Assembly (NCBI GenBank): GCA_963766345.1
Contig: CAVXZL010000011.1
Coordinates: 1 to 64,000 of the forward strand
DNA: 64,000 nucleotides
Source: DASVFB01 sp963766345
GTDB taxonomy: Bacteria; Actinomycetota; Thermoleophilia; Gaiellales; Gaiellaceae
Reading direction: 5' to 3'
Shown: positions 1-7,917 of the stretch, piece by piece
Numbering within the stretch: position 1 is the first letter of the stretch
Layout: the number at the start of each line of letters is the position of its first letter
Program-made: the position numbers and the translations under genes
The notes under the pieces: generated by a model
What the model was told of the DNA's origin: nothing
The model's database searches: none
Seen by the model: only the letters and a program-made list of their open reading frames with translations

Positions 1-862
1 TCGCGCTCGCTCTCAAACGGCAATTTCGGGCGAATTTACGTCCCTGGTGAGCCGCGTGCGTCGACGGAGGGCCTGCCGCGGCGGGCCCTCCCCGTGAGAG
101 GATCTTCGAGAGGAACAGCTTCGTTCGCTCGTGGGTCGGCGCGATGAAGAAGTGCTCGGGCGTTCCCTCCTCGATAATCAGACCTTCATCCATGAACAGC
201 AGGCGATCGGCCGGCTCTCGAGCAAAGCCCGTCTCGTGAGTGACAACGATCATGGTCATGTTGAAATCCACCGCAAGATTCGACATGACGTCGAGCACCT
301 CGCCGACGAGCTCGGGGTCGAGCGCCGACGTGGGCTCGTCGAAGAGCATCAGCTCCGGTTGCATCGCGAGCGCTCGCGCGATCGCGACCCGCTGCTGCTG
401 CCCACCGGACAGCTGCGCGGGATAGTTGTCCACCTTGTCCGCCAACCCAACGCGTGCGAGGAGCTCGCGCGCGCTCGCGATCGCCCGGTCATTCGACACA
501 TTCTTGACGTGGATCGGAGCCTCGATCACGTTCTCGAGCGCCGTCATGTGCCCGAAGAGGTTGAATCGCTGGAAGACCATCCCGATCTCCGAACGCTCAC
601 GGCAGACCTCCGCGTCGCGCAACTCGTAGAGCTTGTCTCCCCGCTGGCGGTAGCCGACGAGATTGCCGTCGACCCAGAGACGCCCGGAGTCGATCTTCTC
701 GAGGTGGTTGATGCAGCGGATGAAGGTCGTCTTGCCTGACCCCGACGGCCCGAGCATGCAGACCACCTCTCCCGCCTGCACCTCGAGCGAGACACCCTTC
801 AAGACCTCGAGCCGCCCGAACCGCTTGCGGACGCTCTCCGCCCTCACCATGGGCTCGCTCAT
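1..862 (-). CDS. Polar amino-acid ABC transporter ATP-binding protein (partial, runs off the window)
   Basis: This is the ATPase of an amino-acid importer; it powers uptake through the permease encoded just upstream. The protein starts MSEPMVRAESVRKRFG. It has Walker A GPSGSGKTT at about residues 38-46, the Q-loop region VFQRFNLF, the ABC signature LSGGQQQR, Walker B LMLFDEPT, and the switch histidine in VVTHE. The ATG at 862 overlaps the permease stop by 4 nt (ATGA), which fixes the start. The family normally ends near FLSKIL, but here the frame stays open for about 28 further residues (RGGPAAAGPP...) to the window edge. The C-terminus is therefore either extended or incompletely seen. The family call is secure; the exact amino acid is unknown. 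Confidence 0.93.
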   Translation of the reverse strand, partial: MSEPMVRAESVRKRFGRLEVLKGVSLEVQAGEVVCMLGPSGSGKTTFIRCINHLEKIDSGRLWVDGNLVGYRQRGDKLYELRDAEVCRERSEIGMVFQRFNLFGHMTALENVIEAPIHVKNVSNDRAIASARELLARVGLADKVDNYPAQLSGGQQQRVAIARALAMQPELMLFDEPTSALDPELVGEVLDVMSNLAVDFNMTMIVVTHETGFAREPADRLLFMDEGLIIEEGTPEHFFIAPTHERTKLFLSKILSRGGPAAAGPPSTHAAHQGRKFARNCRLRASA

Positions 863-1791
863 ACGTGGCCAGGCCCAGACTCGACCAAGGTTCTCCGCAG
901 GCGACGCAGGGCCGTCTCGGGCAGGTCGCGCGACACGCCGCGACCGTACCGGCGCTCGAGGTATGCCTGGCCGAAAGTGAGAACCGTGGTGACGATCAGG
1001 TACCAGACGGTCGCGACGATCAGGAGCTGGATCGTCCGGTAGTTCACTGCGTAGATGAGCTGCGCCGCGTAGAGCAGCTCCGGGTGCGGCAGGGCGATGA
1101 CTGCGACGAGCGAGGTCGTCTTCAGCATCGAAATCGTCTCGTTGCCTGTCGGCGGGACGATCACACGCATCGCCTGCGGCAGGACGATCCGCCGCATGGT
1201 CTGCAGGCGGGTCATCCCGAGGCTCTGCGCGGCCTCGGTCTGGCCTTCCTCGACGGAGATGATGCCGGCGCGCACGATCTCGGCCATGTACGCGCCCTCG
1301 TTTAGCCCCAGCGCCAGCATTCCCGCCACGAACGGCGTGATCAGCGAGCTGGCGTTGAAGTGCGCGAAGGTCGGACCGAACGGGATCCCCAGCGAGAAGC
1401 GGGGATAGAGCGCCGCGATGTTGTACCAGAGCAAGATCTGGACGAGGACGGGCGTGCCTCGGAAGAGCCAGATGTACAGCCAGCTCGCGCCGGAGACGAG
1501 CGGGTTCGGCGACAGGCGCATCACGGCGAGCAGGACTCCGAGCACGATGCCGATCACCATCGAGGCGGCGGTCAGCTCGAGCGTGACCACGAGGCCGTCG
1601 AGGATGCGGCGAGAAAAGAAGTAGTGGCCGACGATCCCCCACTGGAAACGCGAGTTCGACGCCATTGAGTTGACGAGCGCGACGGCGAGGAAGACGATGA
1701 ACGCCGCCGCCACCCAGCGCCCCGGGTGGCGAACTGGGATCGCCTTGATCTCGTCGGGGCTGACCGTCTCGGTCGTTCCGGTCCCCGTCAT
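859..1791 (-). CDS. Amino-acid ABC transporter permease, HisMQ type
   Basis: Membrane subunit (310 aa) of the same amino-acid importer. An N-terminal hydrophobic helix (AAAFIVFLAVALVNSMA) is followed by the His/Glu/Gln/Arg permease core. This includes LDGLVVTLELTAASMVIG and the cytoplasmic EAA loop EAAQSLGMTRLQTMRRIVLP, which couples to the ATPase. At about 310 residues it is longer than minimal family members (about 220) because of its N-terminal extension and a charged tail. It lies between the binding-protein gene and the ATPase gene on the same strand and overlaps the latter by 4 nt, giving a three-gene importer operon. Its substrate class is inferred from the family. Confidence 0.93.
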   Translation of the reverse strand: MTGTGTTETVSPDEIKAIPVRHPGRWVAAAFIVFLAVALVNSMASNSRFQWGIVGHYFFSRRILDGLVVTLELTAASMVIGIVLGVLLAVMRLSPNPLVSGASWLYIWLFRGTPVLVQILLWYNIAALYPRFSLGIPFGPTFAHFNASSLITPFVAGMLALGLNEGAYMAEIVRAGIISVEEGQTEAAQSLGMTRLQTMRRIVLPQAMRVIVPPTGNETISMLKTTSLVAVIALPHPELLYAAQLIYAVNYRTIQLLIVATVWYLIVTTVLTFGQAYLERRYGRGVSRDLPETALRRLRRTLVESGPGHV

Positions 1792-1813
1792 CGAAGCACG
1801 AGCCGTCTGGCGG

Positions 1814-2725
1814 CTAGCTCGTTGCGCCGTTGATCGTCGGGTTCGTGATCGCGCCGGACTGGATGCCCCACTTCGTCAGGATCGACTTGTAAGTGCCGTT
1901 TGCCATCAACTCCTGCAAGGCGTCGAGAATCGGCGTGGTCATGCCGTTCCCCTTCGGGATCGCGATGCCGTACGGGGCGGTGCCGTAGCTCGAGCCGCTG
2001 AGCTTGAACGCGCCGTTCGACTGCTTGACGATGTAGGCCGCCACCGGCGAGTCGGCCATACCAACCTGCGCGCGGCCACTCGAGATCGCGAGGTTGGCTG
2101 CGTTCTGGTCTGGATAGACGTGGACGGACACGCCCGACTTCCCTGCCTGCTTACACTTGGCGTTCTGTGCGGTCGCGTCGGTCGCCTGCGTCGTTCCGCG
2201 CTCGACGCCCACCGAGTGCCCGCAGAGGTCGGCGAGCCCGTTGATCGTCGGTCCGCCGCTCACCTTGACGTAGAACGACGTGCCGGCCGAGAAGTACGTG
2301 ACGAAGTCGACGACCTTCTGGCGTTCCTTCGTGTCCGTGAACGAGGACATCCCGAGGTCGTACTTGCCCGACGAGAGGCCTGGGATGATCGTGTCGAAGC
2401 TGGCGTTGACCAGCTTGGCCTTCAACCCCATCACGGCGACCAGTGCCTGGGCGAGGTCGGGGTCCATGCCCATGACCGTCTGGCCGTTCGATCCGATGAA
2501 CTCGTTCGGCGCATAGGTCGCGTCGGCGGCGACCGTGAGCGTGCCCTTCGACTTGATCGCCGCCGGTACTTCGGCTGCGATCTTGGCGTTCGTCGTGCCG
2601 CCCGTCGTGGTCGTCGCGGTCGTTGTCGTCGTGGTCGCGGAGGTCTTGGACGAGCCACCGCAGCCCGCAGCGACGACCGAAAGCATCACGAGGGCGAGTG
2701 CCAGGCGGGCTAGGGAGCTGGGCAC
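1814..2725 (-). CDS. Amino-acid ABC transporter substrate-binding lipoprotein (SBP family 3)
   Basis: First gene of the importer operon; an extracytoplasmic solute receptor of about 303 aa. I start it at GTG 2725 because an AGGAGG lies a few bases upstream and it gives a clean lipoprotein signal: a hydrophobic run, then lipobox VAAGC. An upstream ATG at 2782 would add an implausible hydrophilic leader. A Ser/Thr-rich linker (KTSATTTTTTATTTTGG) follows the lipid-modified Cys, then the family-3 domain (GTLTVAADATYAPNEF, MGMDPDLAQALVAVMG, GMSSFTDTKERQKVVDF). The ligand cannot be read from the sequence; polar amino acids are the family norm. Confidence 0.92.
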   Translation of the reverse strand: MPSSLARLALALVMLSVVAAGCGGSSKTSATTTTTTATTTTGGTTNAKIAAEVPAAIKSKGTLTVAADATYAPNEFIGSNGQTVMGMDPDLAQALVAVMGLKAKLVNASFDTIIPGLSSGKYDLGMSSFTDTKERQKVVDFVTYFSAGTSFYVKVSGGPTINGLADLCGHSVGVERGTTQATDATAQNAKCKQAGKSGVSVHVYPDQNAANLAISSGRAQVGMADSPVAAYIVKQSNGAFKLSGSSYGTAPYGIAIPKGNGMTTPILDALQELMANGTYKSILTKWGIQSGAITNPTINGATS

Positions 2726-2806
2726 AGTTCCTCCTCTTGGATCATCGTGCCTGCCGTGCAGGAAGTATCCGTGCGGTTCCACCCTGACGCAAACCGCTTT
2801 CCTCCA

Positions 2807-2947
2807 TCACCACCAGATCGTCTTGAACTGCTCGAACGGCTGGCCGCACGCGTTGCAGTACCGGACGCTACGGCAAGGCGTCGGGCCGAGCAGATTGTCG
2901 AGCTTCGTGTCGGTGGACTGCACGTACTCGACGCTGTCCTCGCGCGT
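2807..2947 (-). pseudogene. C-terminal fragment of an unknown gene cut by the insertion element
   Basis: Reading out of the insertion element on the minus strand, an open frame encodes about 46 residues ending FKTIWW and a TGA at 2807-2809. It contains a C...CNACGQPF arrangement that could be half of a zinc ribbon. The frame runs straight into the element end at 2948, so it looks like the tail of a gene truncated by insertion. No matching upstream half was found on the other side of the element. The function is unknown and the coding status is a reading of amino-acid texture only. Confidence 0.35.
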
Positions 2948-2975
2948 GAAGGGCGCCAATATTCGTGTCGCGTCT
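2948..2975 (+). repeat. Left terminal inverted repeat of the deleted element
   Basis: 28-nt repeat beginning GAAGGGCGCCAATATTCG. It pairs with 3445-3472 with one mismatch at its 12th base. Confidence 0.85.
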
Positions 2976-3444
2976 CTGTTCGGCGAGGGTTGGGAGGATC
3001 GGGAGCATGTTCAATCCCACCGGCGCCTGGATGACCCAGCAGGCACACAACCTCGGTCTCGACTTCAGCGATCGGGGCGTCGACTTCCTGATCCGCGACC
3101 GCGACAGCAAATACAGCGGCCTCTACGATCCGGTCTCCCGCAGCGAGGGCATCCGCATCGTGAAGACGCCGGTTCGCGCGCCGAAAGCCAACGCGATCGC
3201 GGAACGCTTCGTCCGCAGCGTCCGCTCGGAATGTCTCGACTGGCTGCTGATCCTCAACCGCAGTCACCTCGAACGTGCCCTCCGCGTCTATGTCGACCAT
3301 TACAACCGGGAGAGGCCGCATCGTGCGCTCGAACTCCGGCCGCCCGCCCCTGGCACGCGACCGGCAAGACCGTCCGCGGGCGAGATCCGCCGCCGCGACC
3401 GACTCGGTGGCTCACTTCACGATTACTACCGAGCCGCCGCGTGA
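2965..3444 (+). pseudogene. Transposase C-terminal fragment (rve_3 integrase core)
   Basis: The readable part starts at FNPTGAWMTQQA. It contains the second catalytic acidic residue in LIRDRDSKY and the catalytic Glu in NAIAERFVRSVRSECLDW, followed by HYNRERPHRALEL. It is collinear with the second half of the transposase at 6540-7673 and lacks about 200 N-terminal residues, including the helix-turn-helix and the first catalytic Asp (the DFFTV region). The first 14 codons come from the terminal repeat and the adjacent junction. This is a dead gene left by an internal deletion. Confidence 0.8.
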
Positions 3445-3472
3445 AGACGCGACACGAATAATGGCGCCCTTC
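3445..3472 (-). repeat. Right terminal inverted repeat of the deleted element
   Basis: Reverse complement of 2948-2975 with a single mismatch. The transposase fragment stops immediately before it, at 3442-3444. Confidence 0.85.
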
Positions 3473-3730
3473 GGGCGTCCAGCCTGGTTCGCGCCTCGAC
3501 TCTTCGCCAAGCTCACGGCGAGCGGTAGATCCGGCGAATCGCTTTGGCAGGCACGGGCGGCACGGTTTCGGCCGGCATCACCGGCAAGATCAAGGGTGGC
3601 TACCACCACGTCCCCGATGAAGGCGCCGCGGCGGGACGCTAATTTTGGCACCTCAGAGGGATACGGTTGGGGTCGGGAATCCGTACCGTTCACATTCTCG
3701 GGATTCTGACCGGATCCGAGGAGCAGTCCA
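3473..3730. other. Intergenic segment between deleted element and sensor kinase
   Basis: No gene is recognised here. A short plus-strand frame ending GKIKGGYHHVPDEGAAAGR and a TAA near 3640 has protein-like texture and may be the tail of a lost secreted protein, but the evidence is weak. A GAGGAG at 3718-3723 is the ribosome-binding site of the following kinase gene start. Confidence 0.3.
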
Positions 3731-4298
3731 GTGTCTGAGACCAAGACCATCGTGGAAGCCGCCGAGGAGGCGCGGCAACTCGCGGTCGAAATAGTCGCCG
3801 CACGCGAGCGAGCGATCAGGTCGCCTGGCGACATCGATATGCGGCGATCGCGTTCGCGAGTGTCGCCCCTAAGGGTGTGTGGCTCCCTCGAGCCGCTAAT
3901 CGGCGAGGCTTGCGAGGCTGCGCGCGCTGCTGGCGTTCGAGGAGGACATCGCGTTGCGCAGAGAGGCTGAGGAGGTGGAGGGTCGCTTGCGGTCGATTCT
4001 CGAGCACGCGGGGGCGGTCGTTTCGACAACCGATACCAGGCTCCGGCTTACCCGGTCCCGCAGCTCAAGACTCCGGAGGCGCGGCTTCGGCCCTGACGAG
4101 GTCGTCGGCGGCGGGCTCGAAGACTGCTTCGGCATCGACGATCCGAGTCTCCGGGCGCTAGCTGCCTACCGCCGCCCGCTCTGGGGTGCGGCGGATAGGT
4201 GCGAGGGGGTGTGCGTACGCTCGTTCCTCGCCCCGACACAGGCCCTCGGCGATGCAGCCGGCCCGATCGCTGGCGTCTCGGAGTCGCAGTCGACGTGA
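3731..4298 (+). pseudogene. Out-of-frame N-terminal part of a PAS sensor histidine kinase
   Basis: A GTG at 3731, seven bases after GAGGAG, opens MSETKTIVEAAEEARQLAVE. That frame continues to about 3905, after which homology-like sequence moves to another frame: ALLAFEEDIALRREAEEVEG, then a PAS-like stretch AGAVVSTTDTRLRLT and DEVVGGGLEDCFGIDDPSL, ending GPIAGV near 4278. The matching PAS end, GVAVDVRGRT, is back in the first frame at the start of the 4199-6367 frame. Two shifts that cancel out thus separate this segment from the kinase body. The alternative is sequencing or assembly error; reads would decide. Confidence 0.6.
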
Positions 4299-6367
4299 GA
4301 GGCCGAACGGCGTCGGGCGAGGCTGTAGGCGCGAGCGAGCAGCGTTATCGCGAACTGTTCGAGCAGAGCCCGGTGTCGCTCTGGGAGGAGGACTTCTCGG
4401 CCGTCAAGACGTACGTCGACGGCCTCCGTGCGGCGGGGGTCACTGACCTGTCGTCGTACTTGGCCGAGCATCCCGAGGTGGTGCTTAGATGCGCGCAGCT
4501 TGTCGAGGTCGTCCAGGTCAACCAGGCGACGGTGGAGCTCGCGGAAGGAACCAGCGAGCAGGATTTCCTCGAGAATTTGGGCGACACGTTCACGAGCGAT
4601 ACGTACGAGCTCTTTGCGCAGGAGCTCGTCGCGCTCGCAGAGGGACGTACGCGATTCGCGGGCGAGACGGTTGGGAGGACGCTTCGCGGCCGGGAGGTGA
4701 ACTACGCGATCCAGCTGTCTGTCGCCCCCGGAGCCGAGGAAACGTGGTCGAAGGTGCTCATCTCCGTCTCCGATATCACCGAGCGCAAGCGGGCTGAGGA
4801 GGGGCTGCGCGCGGCGGAGGCGAAGTACCGGACGCTGGTCGAACAGCTGCCGTTGGTGACCTACGCGCTTGACCGCAAGAGCGGCGCGGTGATCTACGTC
4901 AGTCCGCAGATCGAGGGGCTGCTCGGCTACCCCGCTGCTGCATGGCTCGACAACAACGAGCAGTGGTACTCAATGCTGCATCCTGACGACCGAGACGACG
5001 TGCTCGCCGCTACCGAGGCTGCGCACACACGTGGTGAGGCGTTCAGCGGCGAGTACCGTCTGGTCGCAAACGACGGGCGCGTCGTCTGGGTGCGTGACGA
5101 GGCGACGGTCGTCCAGGACGAGCAAGGTCGGCCGCTCTTCGCGCAGGGCTTCCTGCTCGACGTCTCCGACCAGTACGCGGCCCGCGAGGCGCGGAATCGG
5201 CTCGAGTCGGAGTTGCGCCAGGCGCAGAGGTTGGAAGCTATCGGACGCCTTGCGGGCGGAATCGCGCACGACTTCAACAACATGCTGGCGGTGATCATCG
5301 GGTTTGCGAAGCTCCTGCTCAGAGACCTTGCCGCCGAGGACCCACGGCGGGAAAAGGCGGAACAGATTGCGCGCGCGGGCGAGCGCGCCGCCGCGCTCAC
5401 ACAGCAACTGCTCGCCTTCAGCCGCCGTCAGCTGCTGACGCCGCAGACTCTCAACCTCAATGAAGTCATCGCCGACGTGAGGCGGCTGCTCGACCGCCTG
5501 ATCGGTGAGGACATCCGACTCGAGGTCGTGCTCGACCCGGCGCTGGGTAACGTCACGGCCGACGCGGGCCAGCTCGAGCAGGTCATCGTCAACTTGGTCG
5601 TCAACGCCCGCGACGCGATGCCGACGGGCGGGCGCCTCACGATCAAAACGACGAATCTGGACGCAGACGAATCGGATCCTGCCGGCGACGGAACCCACAG
5701 GTCGGGCGTCATGCTCGTCATCTCTGACACCGGACCCGGAATGGACGACAGCACGCGGGCGCAGGCGTTCGACCCGTTCTTCACAACCAAGGAGACCGGC
5801 AAAGGCACCGGGCTCGGCCTCGCGACCGTCTACGGCATCGTCACCCAAAGCGGCGGCTCGATCCGCATCGACAGCACACCCGGGCACGGCACCACGTTCA
5901 CGATCCAGCTGCCACGTACCGATAGCCCCGAGCTGTCCGCCATCGGATCAGCTGGGGCAAGCGAGGAATCGCTCGAAGGATCCGAAACGATCCTGCTCGT
6001 CGAGGACGACGACGGCGTCCGCGCCCTCGTCACGGACGTCCTGGAGCGACACGGGTATCGAGTGCTCGTGGCAGCGCTGCCAAGCGAGGCAATAGCGATC
6101 GCCGCCAGCGACGCCGGCGAGATCGAGCTCCTTCTCACCGACGTCGTCATGCCAGAGATGAGCGGACGCGAACTCTGCGAGACGCTAACCGCCAGCCGTC
6201 CAATGCTGCGAACGCTCTACATGTCCGGCTACACCGACGAAGAGCTTGGCCACCGTGGCGTGCTCGACGAAGGGGTCGCCCTCATCCAAAAACCATTCGA
6301 GCCAACAGCCCTAGCGCACAAGCTGCGCGAAATCCTCGAAGGCGACAAGAACAACATAGTCGCGTAG
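4199..6367 (+). CDS. Hybrid sensor histidine kinase / response regulator with PAS domains
   Basis: Two-component protein; 722 aa as an open frame. After about 35 residues of the upstream PAS remnant come a PAS domain (SEQRYRELFEQSPVSLWEED ... VSDITERKRAEE), a second PAS (KYRTLVEQLPLVTYALDRKS ... HPDDRDDV) and a HisKA dimerisation helix with H-box IAHDFNNMLA (His near residue 357). The HATPase domain follows, with N-box VNLVVNARDAMP and the G boxes SDTGPGMD and GTGLGLATVYGI. A C-terminal receiver has the acidic pocket LLVEDDDG, the phospho-acceptor Asp in LLTDVVMPEMSG (about residue 648) and the Lys of QKPFEP. The GTG at 4199 is only the frame opening; the gene very probably began at 3731 before the frameshifts. 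Signal and output are unknown. Confidence 0.85.
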   Translation: MRGGVRTLVPRPDTGPRRCSRPDRWRLGVAVDVRGRTASGEAVGASEQRYRELFEQSPVSLWEEDFSAVKTYVDGLRAAGVTDLSSYLAEHPEVVLRCAQLVEVVQVNQATVELAEGTSEQDFLENLGDTFTSDTYELFAQELVALAEGRTRFAGETVGRTLRGREVNYAIQLSVAPGAEETWSKVLISVSDITERKRAEEGLRAAEAKYRTLVEQLPLVTYALDRKSGAVIYVSPQIEGLLGYPAAAWLDNNEQWYSMLHPDDRDDVLAATEAAHTRGEAFSGEYRLVANDGRVVWVRDEATVVQDEQGRPLFAQGFLLDVSDQYAAREARNRLESELRQAQRLEAIGRLAGGIAHDFNNMLAVIIGFAKLLLRDLAAEDPRREKAEQIARAGERAAALTQQLLAFSRRQLLTPQTLNLNEVIADVRRLLDRLIGEDIRLEVVLDPALGNVTADAGQLEQVIVNLVVNARDAMPTGGRLTIKTTNLDADESDPAGDGTHRSGVMLVISDTGPGMDDSTRAQAFDPFFTTKETGKGTGLGLATVYGIVTQSGGSIRIDSTPGHGTTFTIQLPRTDSPELSAIGSAGASEESLEGSETILLVEDDDGVRALVTDVLERHGYRVLVAALPSEAIAIAASDAGEIELLLTDVVMPEMSGRELCETLTASRPMLRTLYMSGYTDEELGHRGVLDEGVALIQKPFEPTALAHKLREILEGDKNNIVA

Positions 6368-6452
6368 GGCTCGCAATCTCGTCCCGGCTCTTCATCGACG
6401 TCGATGCGGCTAGGTTCAGCGCGCTCTGCTGTAGTCGTGGAGGGAGGGCTGC

Positions 6453-6514
6453 GTGGTCTGGTCGTTTGCGTATCTCGCTGTCCGGAATCTGTTCGCGCTG
6501 GTGTGGTTGCTGGC
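6453..6514 (+). pseudogene. N-terminal stub of a second integrase-core transposase
   Basis: A GTG at 6453 sits behind GGAGGGAGGG and encodes VWSFAYLAVRNLFALVWLLA. This matches in type the hydrophobic N-terminus FWSFSYLVCRCLLQLVLL of the transposase at 6540-7673. The frame is cut at the terminal repeat at 6515, and no continuation appears beyond 7709. It therefore looks as if the complete element inserted into, or replaced part of, a related transposase gene. Confidence 0.6.
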
Positions 6515-6536
6515 GCGTGAAGGGTGCGCAAACTCG
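6515..6536 (+). repeat. Left terminal inverted repeat of the insertion sequence
   Basis: 22 nt starting GCGTGAAGGGTGCG. It pairs with 7688-7709 with two adjacent mismatches at positions 15-16. Confidence 0.8.
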
Positions 6537-6539
6537 GTT

Positions 6540-7673
6540 TCATGCGGCGTTGTTGTATTGGTGGATGAGGCCGCCCAGTCGATCGCGGCGCTCGACCGCG
6601 GCGGTCGGTGATGGGCGCACGGCATGGGCCTTCTGCTCAGACAGTTCGGGCGGTGCGAGATTCAGCTTGCGATGCGGCCTATGAGTGTTGTCGTGCTGGG
6701 CGAAGACGTGGAGCACGCGTTCGAGGTGGCGGCGGTTCACGATCAGTAGCCAGTCGAGGCACTCGGCCCGGGCGGTGCGGACGAAGCGCTCGGCGATCGC
6801 GTTTGCCTTCGGCGACCGGACTGGTGTTTTGATGATCTTGATGCCCTCGCTGGCGAAGACGGCGTCGAAGTCGCGGGTGAACTTGCTGTCGCGGTCGCGG
6901 ATCAGGAAGCGAAGCGACGCTCGCTGCTCCTGCGGTTTCCAGGCGAACTGTCGGGCCTGCTGGGTGACCCAGGCGCCGGTCGGGTTCGCTGTGCAGCCGG
7001 CCAGGTGGACGCGCGTCGGCTGCCGAGTTCGATGAAGAAGAGCACGTACAGGCGCTGCAGCGAGATCGTCTCGACCGTGAAGAAGTCGACCGCGAGCATG
7101 CTCTGCGCCTGCGCTGGTAGGAAGGCACGCCAGGAGAGCCCCGAACGTTCGCCGAGCAGGGCCAAGTCCCGCCTGGCGCAGGATCTTCGCCACGGTCGTC
7201 GCCGAGACGTCGATGCCGAGTCCGTTCAGTTCGCCGGCGATCCGCTGGTAGCCCCAGCGCGGGTTCTCGCGCGCCAGCCGGAGGACCAGCGCGCGGATCT
7301 CCTCGTCGATGGGCGGCCGACCGCACCGACGGCCGTAGGTCCAGCGGCGGGCGACGAGCCGCCGGTGCCAGCGCAGCAGTGTCGCTGGCGTAACCATGAA
7401 CGACCGCCAGTTCGGCCGCGGCAGCAGCCGACTCGCTGCGGCGAGCAACACGCGATCGGCCATCGTGAGCTGGGGTCGCCGTGCCTGACGCCGCAGCACC
7501 GCGAGCTCGTGCCGGAGCACGACGATCTCCAGCTCCTTGAACGCTTCCGAGCGACGACGAAGCAACACGAGTTGAAGCAGGCAGCGGCACACCAGATAGG
7601 AGAACGACCAGAACAAGAACCAGCTCCTCGGATCAGCGGGACGGGCCGACGACTCTACGGCCGACACGCGCAT
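6540..7673 (-). pseudogene. Integrase-core (rve) transposase with two compensating frameshifts
   Basis: The 377-codon frame starts with a hydrophobic N-terminus and an HTH-like region (ELEIVVLRHELAVLRRQ, TPATLLRWHRRLVARRW, NPRWGYQRIAGELNGLG). It ends with the second and third catalytic motifs (FLIRDRDSKF; NAIAERFVRTARAECLDW). Between about 7160 and 7010 the family-like sequence lies in another frame: LSWRAFLPAQAQSMLAVDFF, then VETISLQRLYVLFFIELGSR. The annotated frame reads nonsense there. The first catalytic Asp (AVDFFTV) is thus out of frame. One extra base near 7150-7162 and an extra GC pair in GCGCG near 7010-7018 would explain it. Functional only if the frame is rescued or the sequence is wrong. 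Confidence 0.75.
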
Positions 7674-7687
7674 CCCAGACCGCGAAT

Positions 7688-7709
7688 CGAGTTAACGCAC
7701 CCTTCACGC
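7688..7709 (-). repeat. Right terminal inverted repeat of the insertion sequence
   Basis: Reverse complement of 6515-6536, 20 of 22 identical. It lies just upstream of the transposase start. Confidence 0.8.
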
Positions 7710-7770
7710 TCATCTTGCAAGAACTGGTCGGCTCGCCGTAGACTCGGCACGCTCCTAACGAAAGGATCAC

Positions 7771-7854
7771 GTGTCGATTCTTTGGATCATCATCATCGTC
7801 ATTGTTGTGTTGGCCCTCCTTGGCTTCTTTGCCCGGGGACGCTTCTCTAGGTAA
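7771..7854 (+). CDS. 27-residue single-pass membrane peptide
   Basis: GTG at 7771 preceded by AAAGGA encodes MSILWIIIIVIVVLALLGFF and ends ARGRFSR. It is a single hydrophobic helix followed by a short basic cytoplasmic-type tail. Very small hydrophobic proteins of this pattern are common in soil bacteria (DUF3309-like texture) but their role is unknown. The Shine-Dalgarno spacing, clean stop and strong hydrophobic pattern support translation. It begins about 60 bp outside the insertion sequence and precedes the PRC-barrel gene on the same strand. Confidence 0.65.
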   Translation: MSILWIIIIVIVVLALLGFFARGRFSR

Positions 7855-7917
7855 GCCACGCGCCCCGCCAAGCTTCGTTTTCGCTCGCCGTTTCGCTCGC
7901 CCCTCCTAGTGCCAAGA

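Larger units (their letters stand above)
2948..3472. mobile_element. Internally deleted insertion element with both terminal inverted repeats
   Basis: A 525-bp unit is bounded by inverted repeats 2948-2975 and 3445-3472 that match at 27 of 28 positions, each starting GAAGGGCGCCA at its outer end. Inside is only the C-terminal half of a DDE integrase-core transposase. The element therefore looks like a deletion derivative of a roughly 1.2-kb insertion sequence and cannot move by itself, though both ends remain available to a transposase acting in trans. No clear target-site duplication was seen next to the ends. Confidence 0.75.
6515..7709. mobile_element. Insertion sequence, about 1.2 kb, with frameshifted DDE transposase
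   Basis: The element is bounded by 22-nt inverted repeats (6515-6536 and 7688-7709, 20 of 22 identical; outer end GCGTGAAGGGTGCG). It encodes one minus-strand integrase-core transposase. The repeats share the GAAGGGYGC core with the deleted element at 2948-3472, so the two belong to one family. The formal IS family was not determined; no target duplication was recognised. Confidence 0.75.

Noticed and set aside
1814..2782. Longer start of the ABC binding protein at ATG 2782
   Set aside because: It would place a hydrophilic leader before the signal peptide; GTG 2725 has a proper AGGAGG and lipoprotein signal.
6500..7720. Target-site duplication flanking the insertion sequence
   Set aside because: Compared the bases outside both terminal repeats; no matching direct repeat was evident. 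The same holds for the element at 2948-3472.
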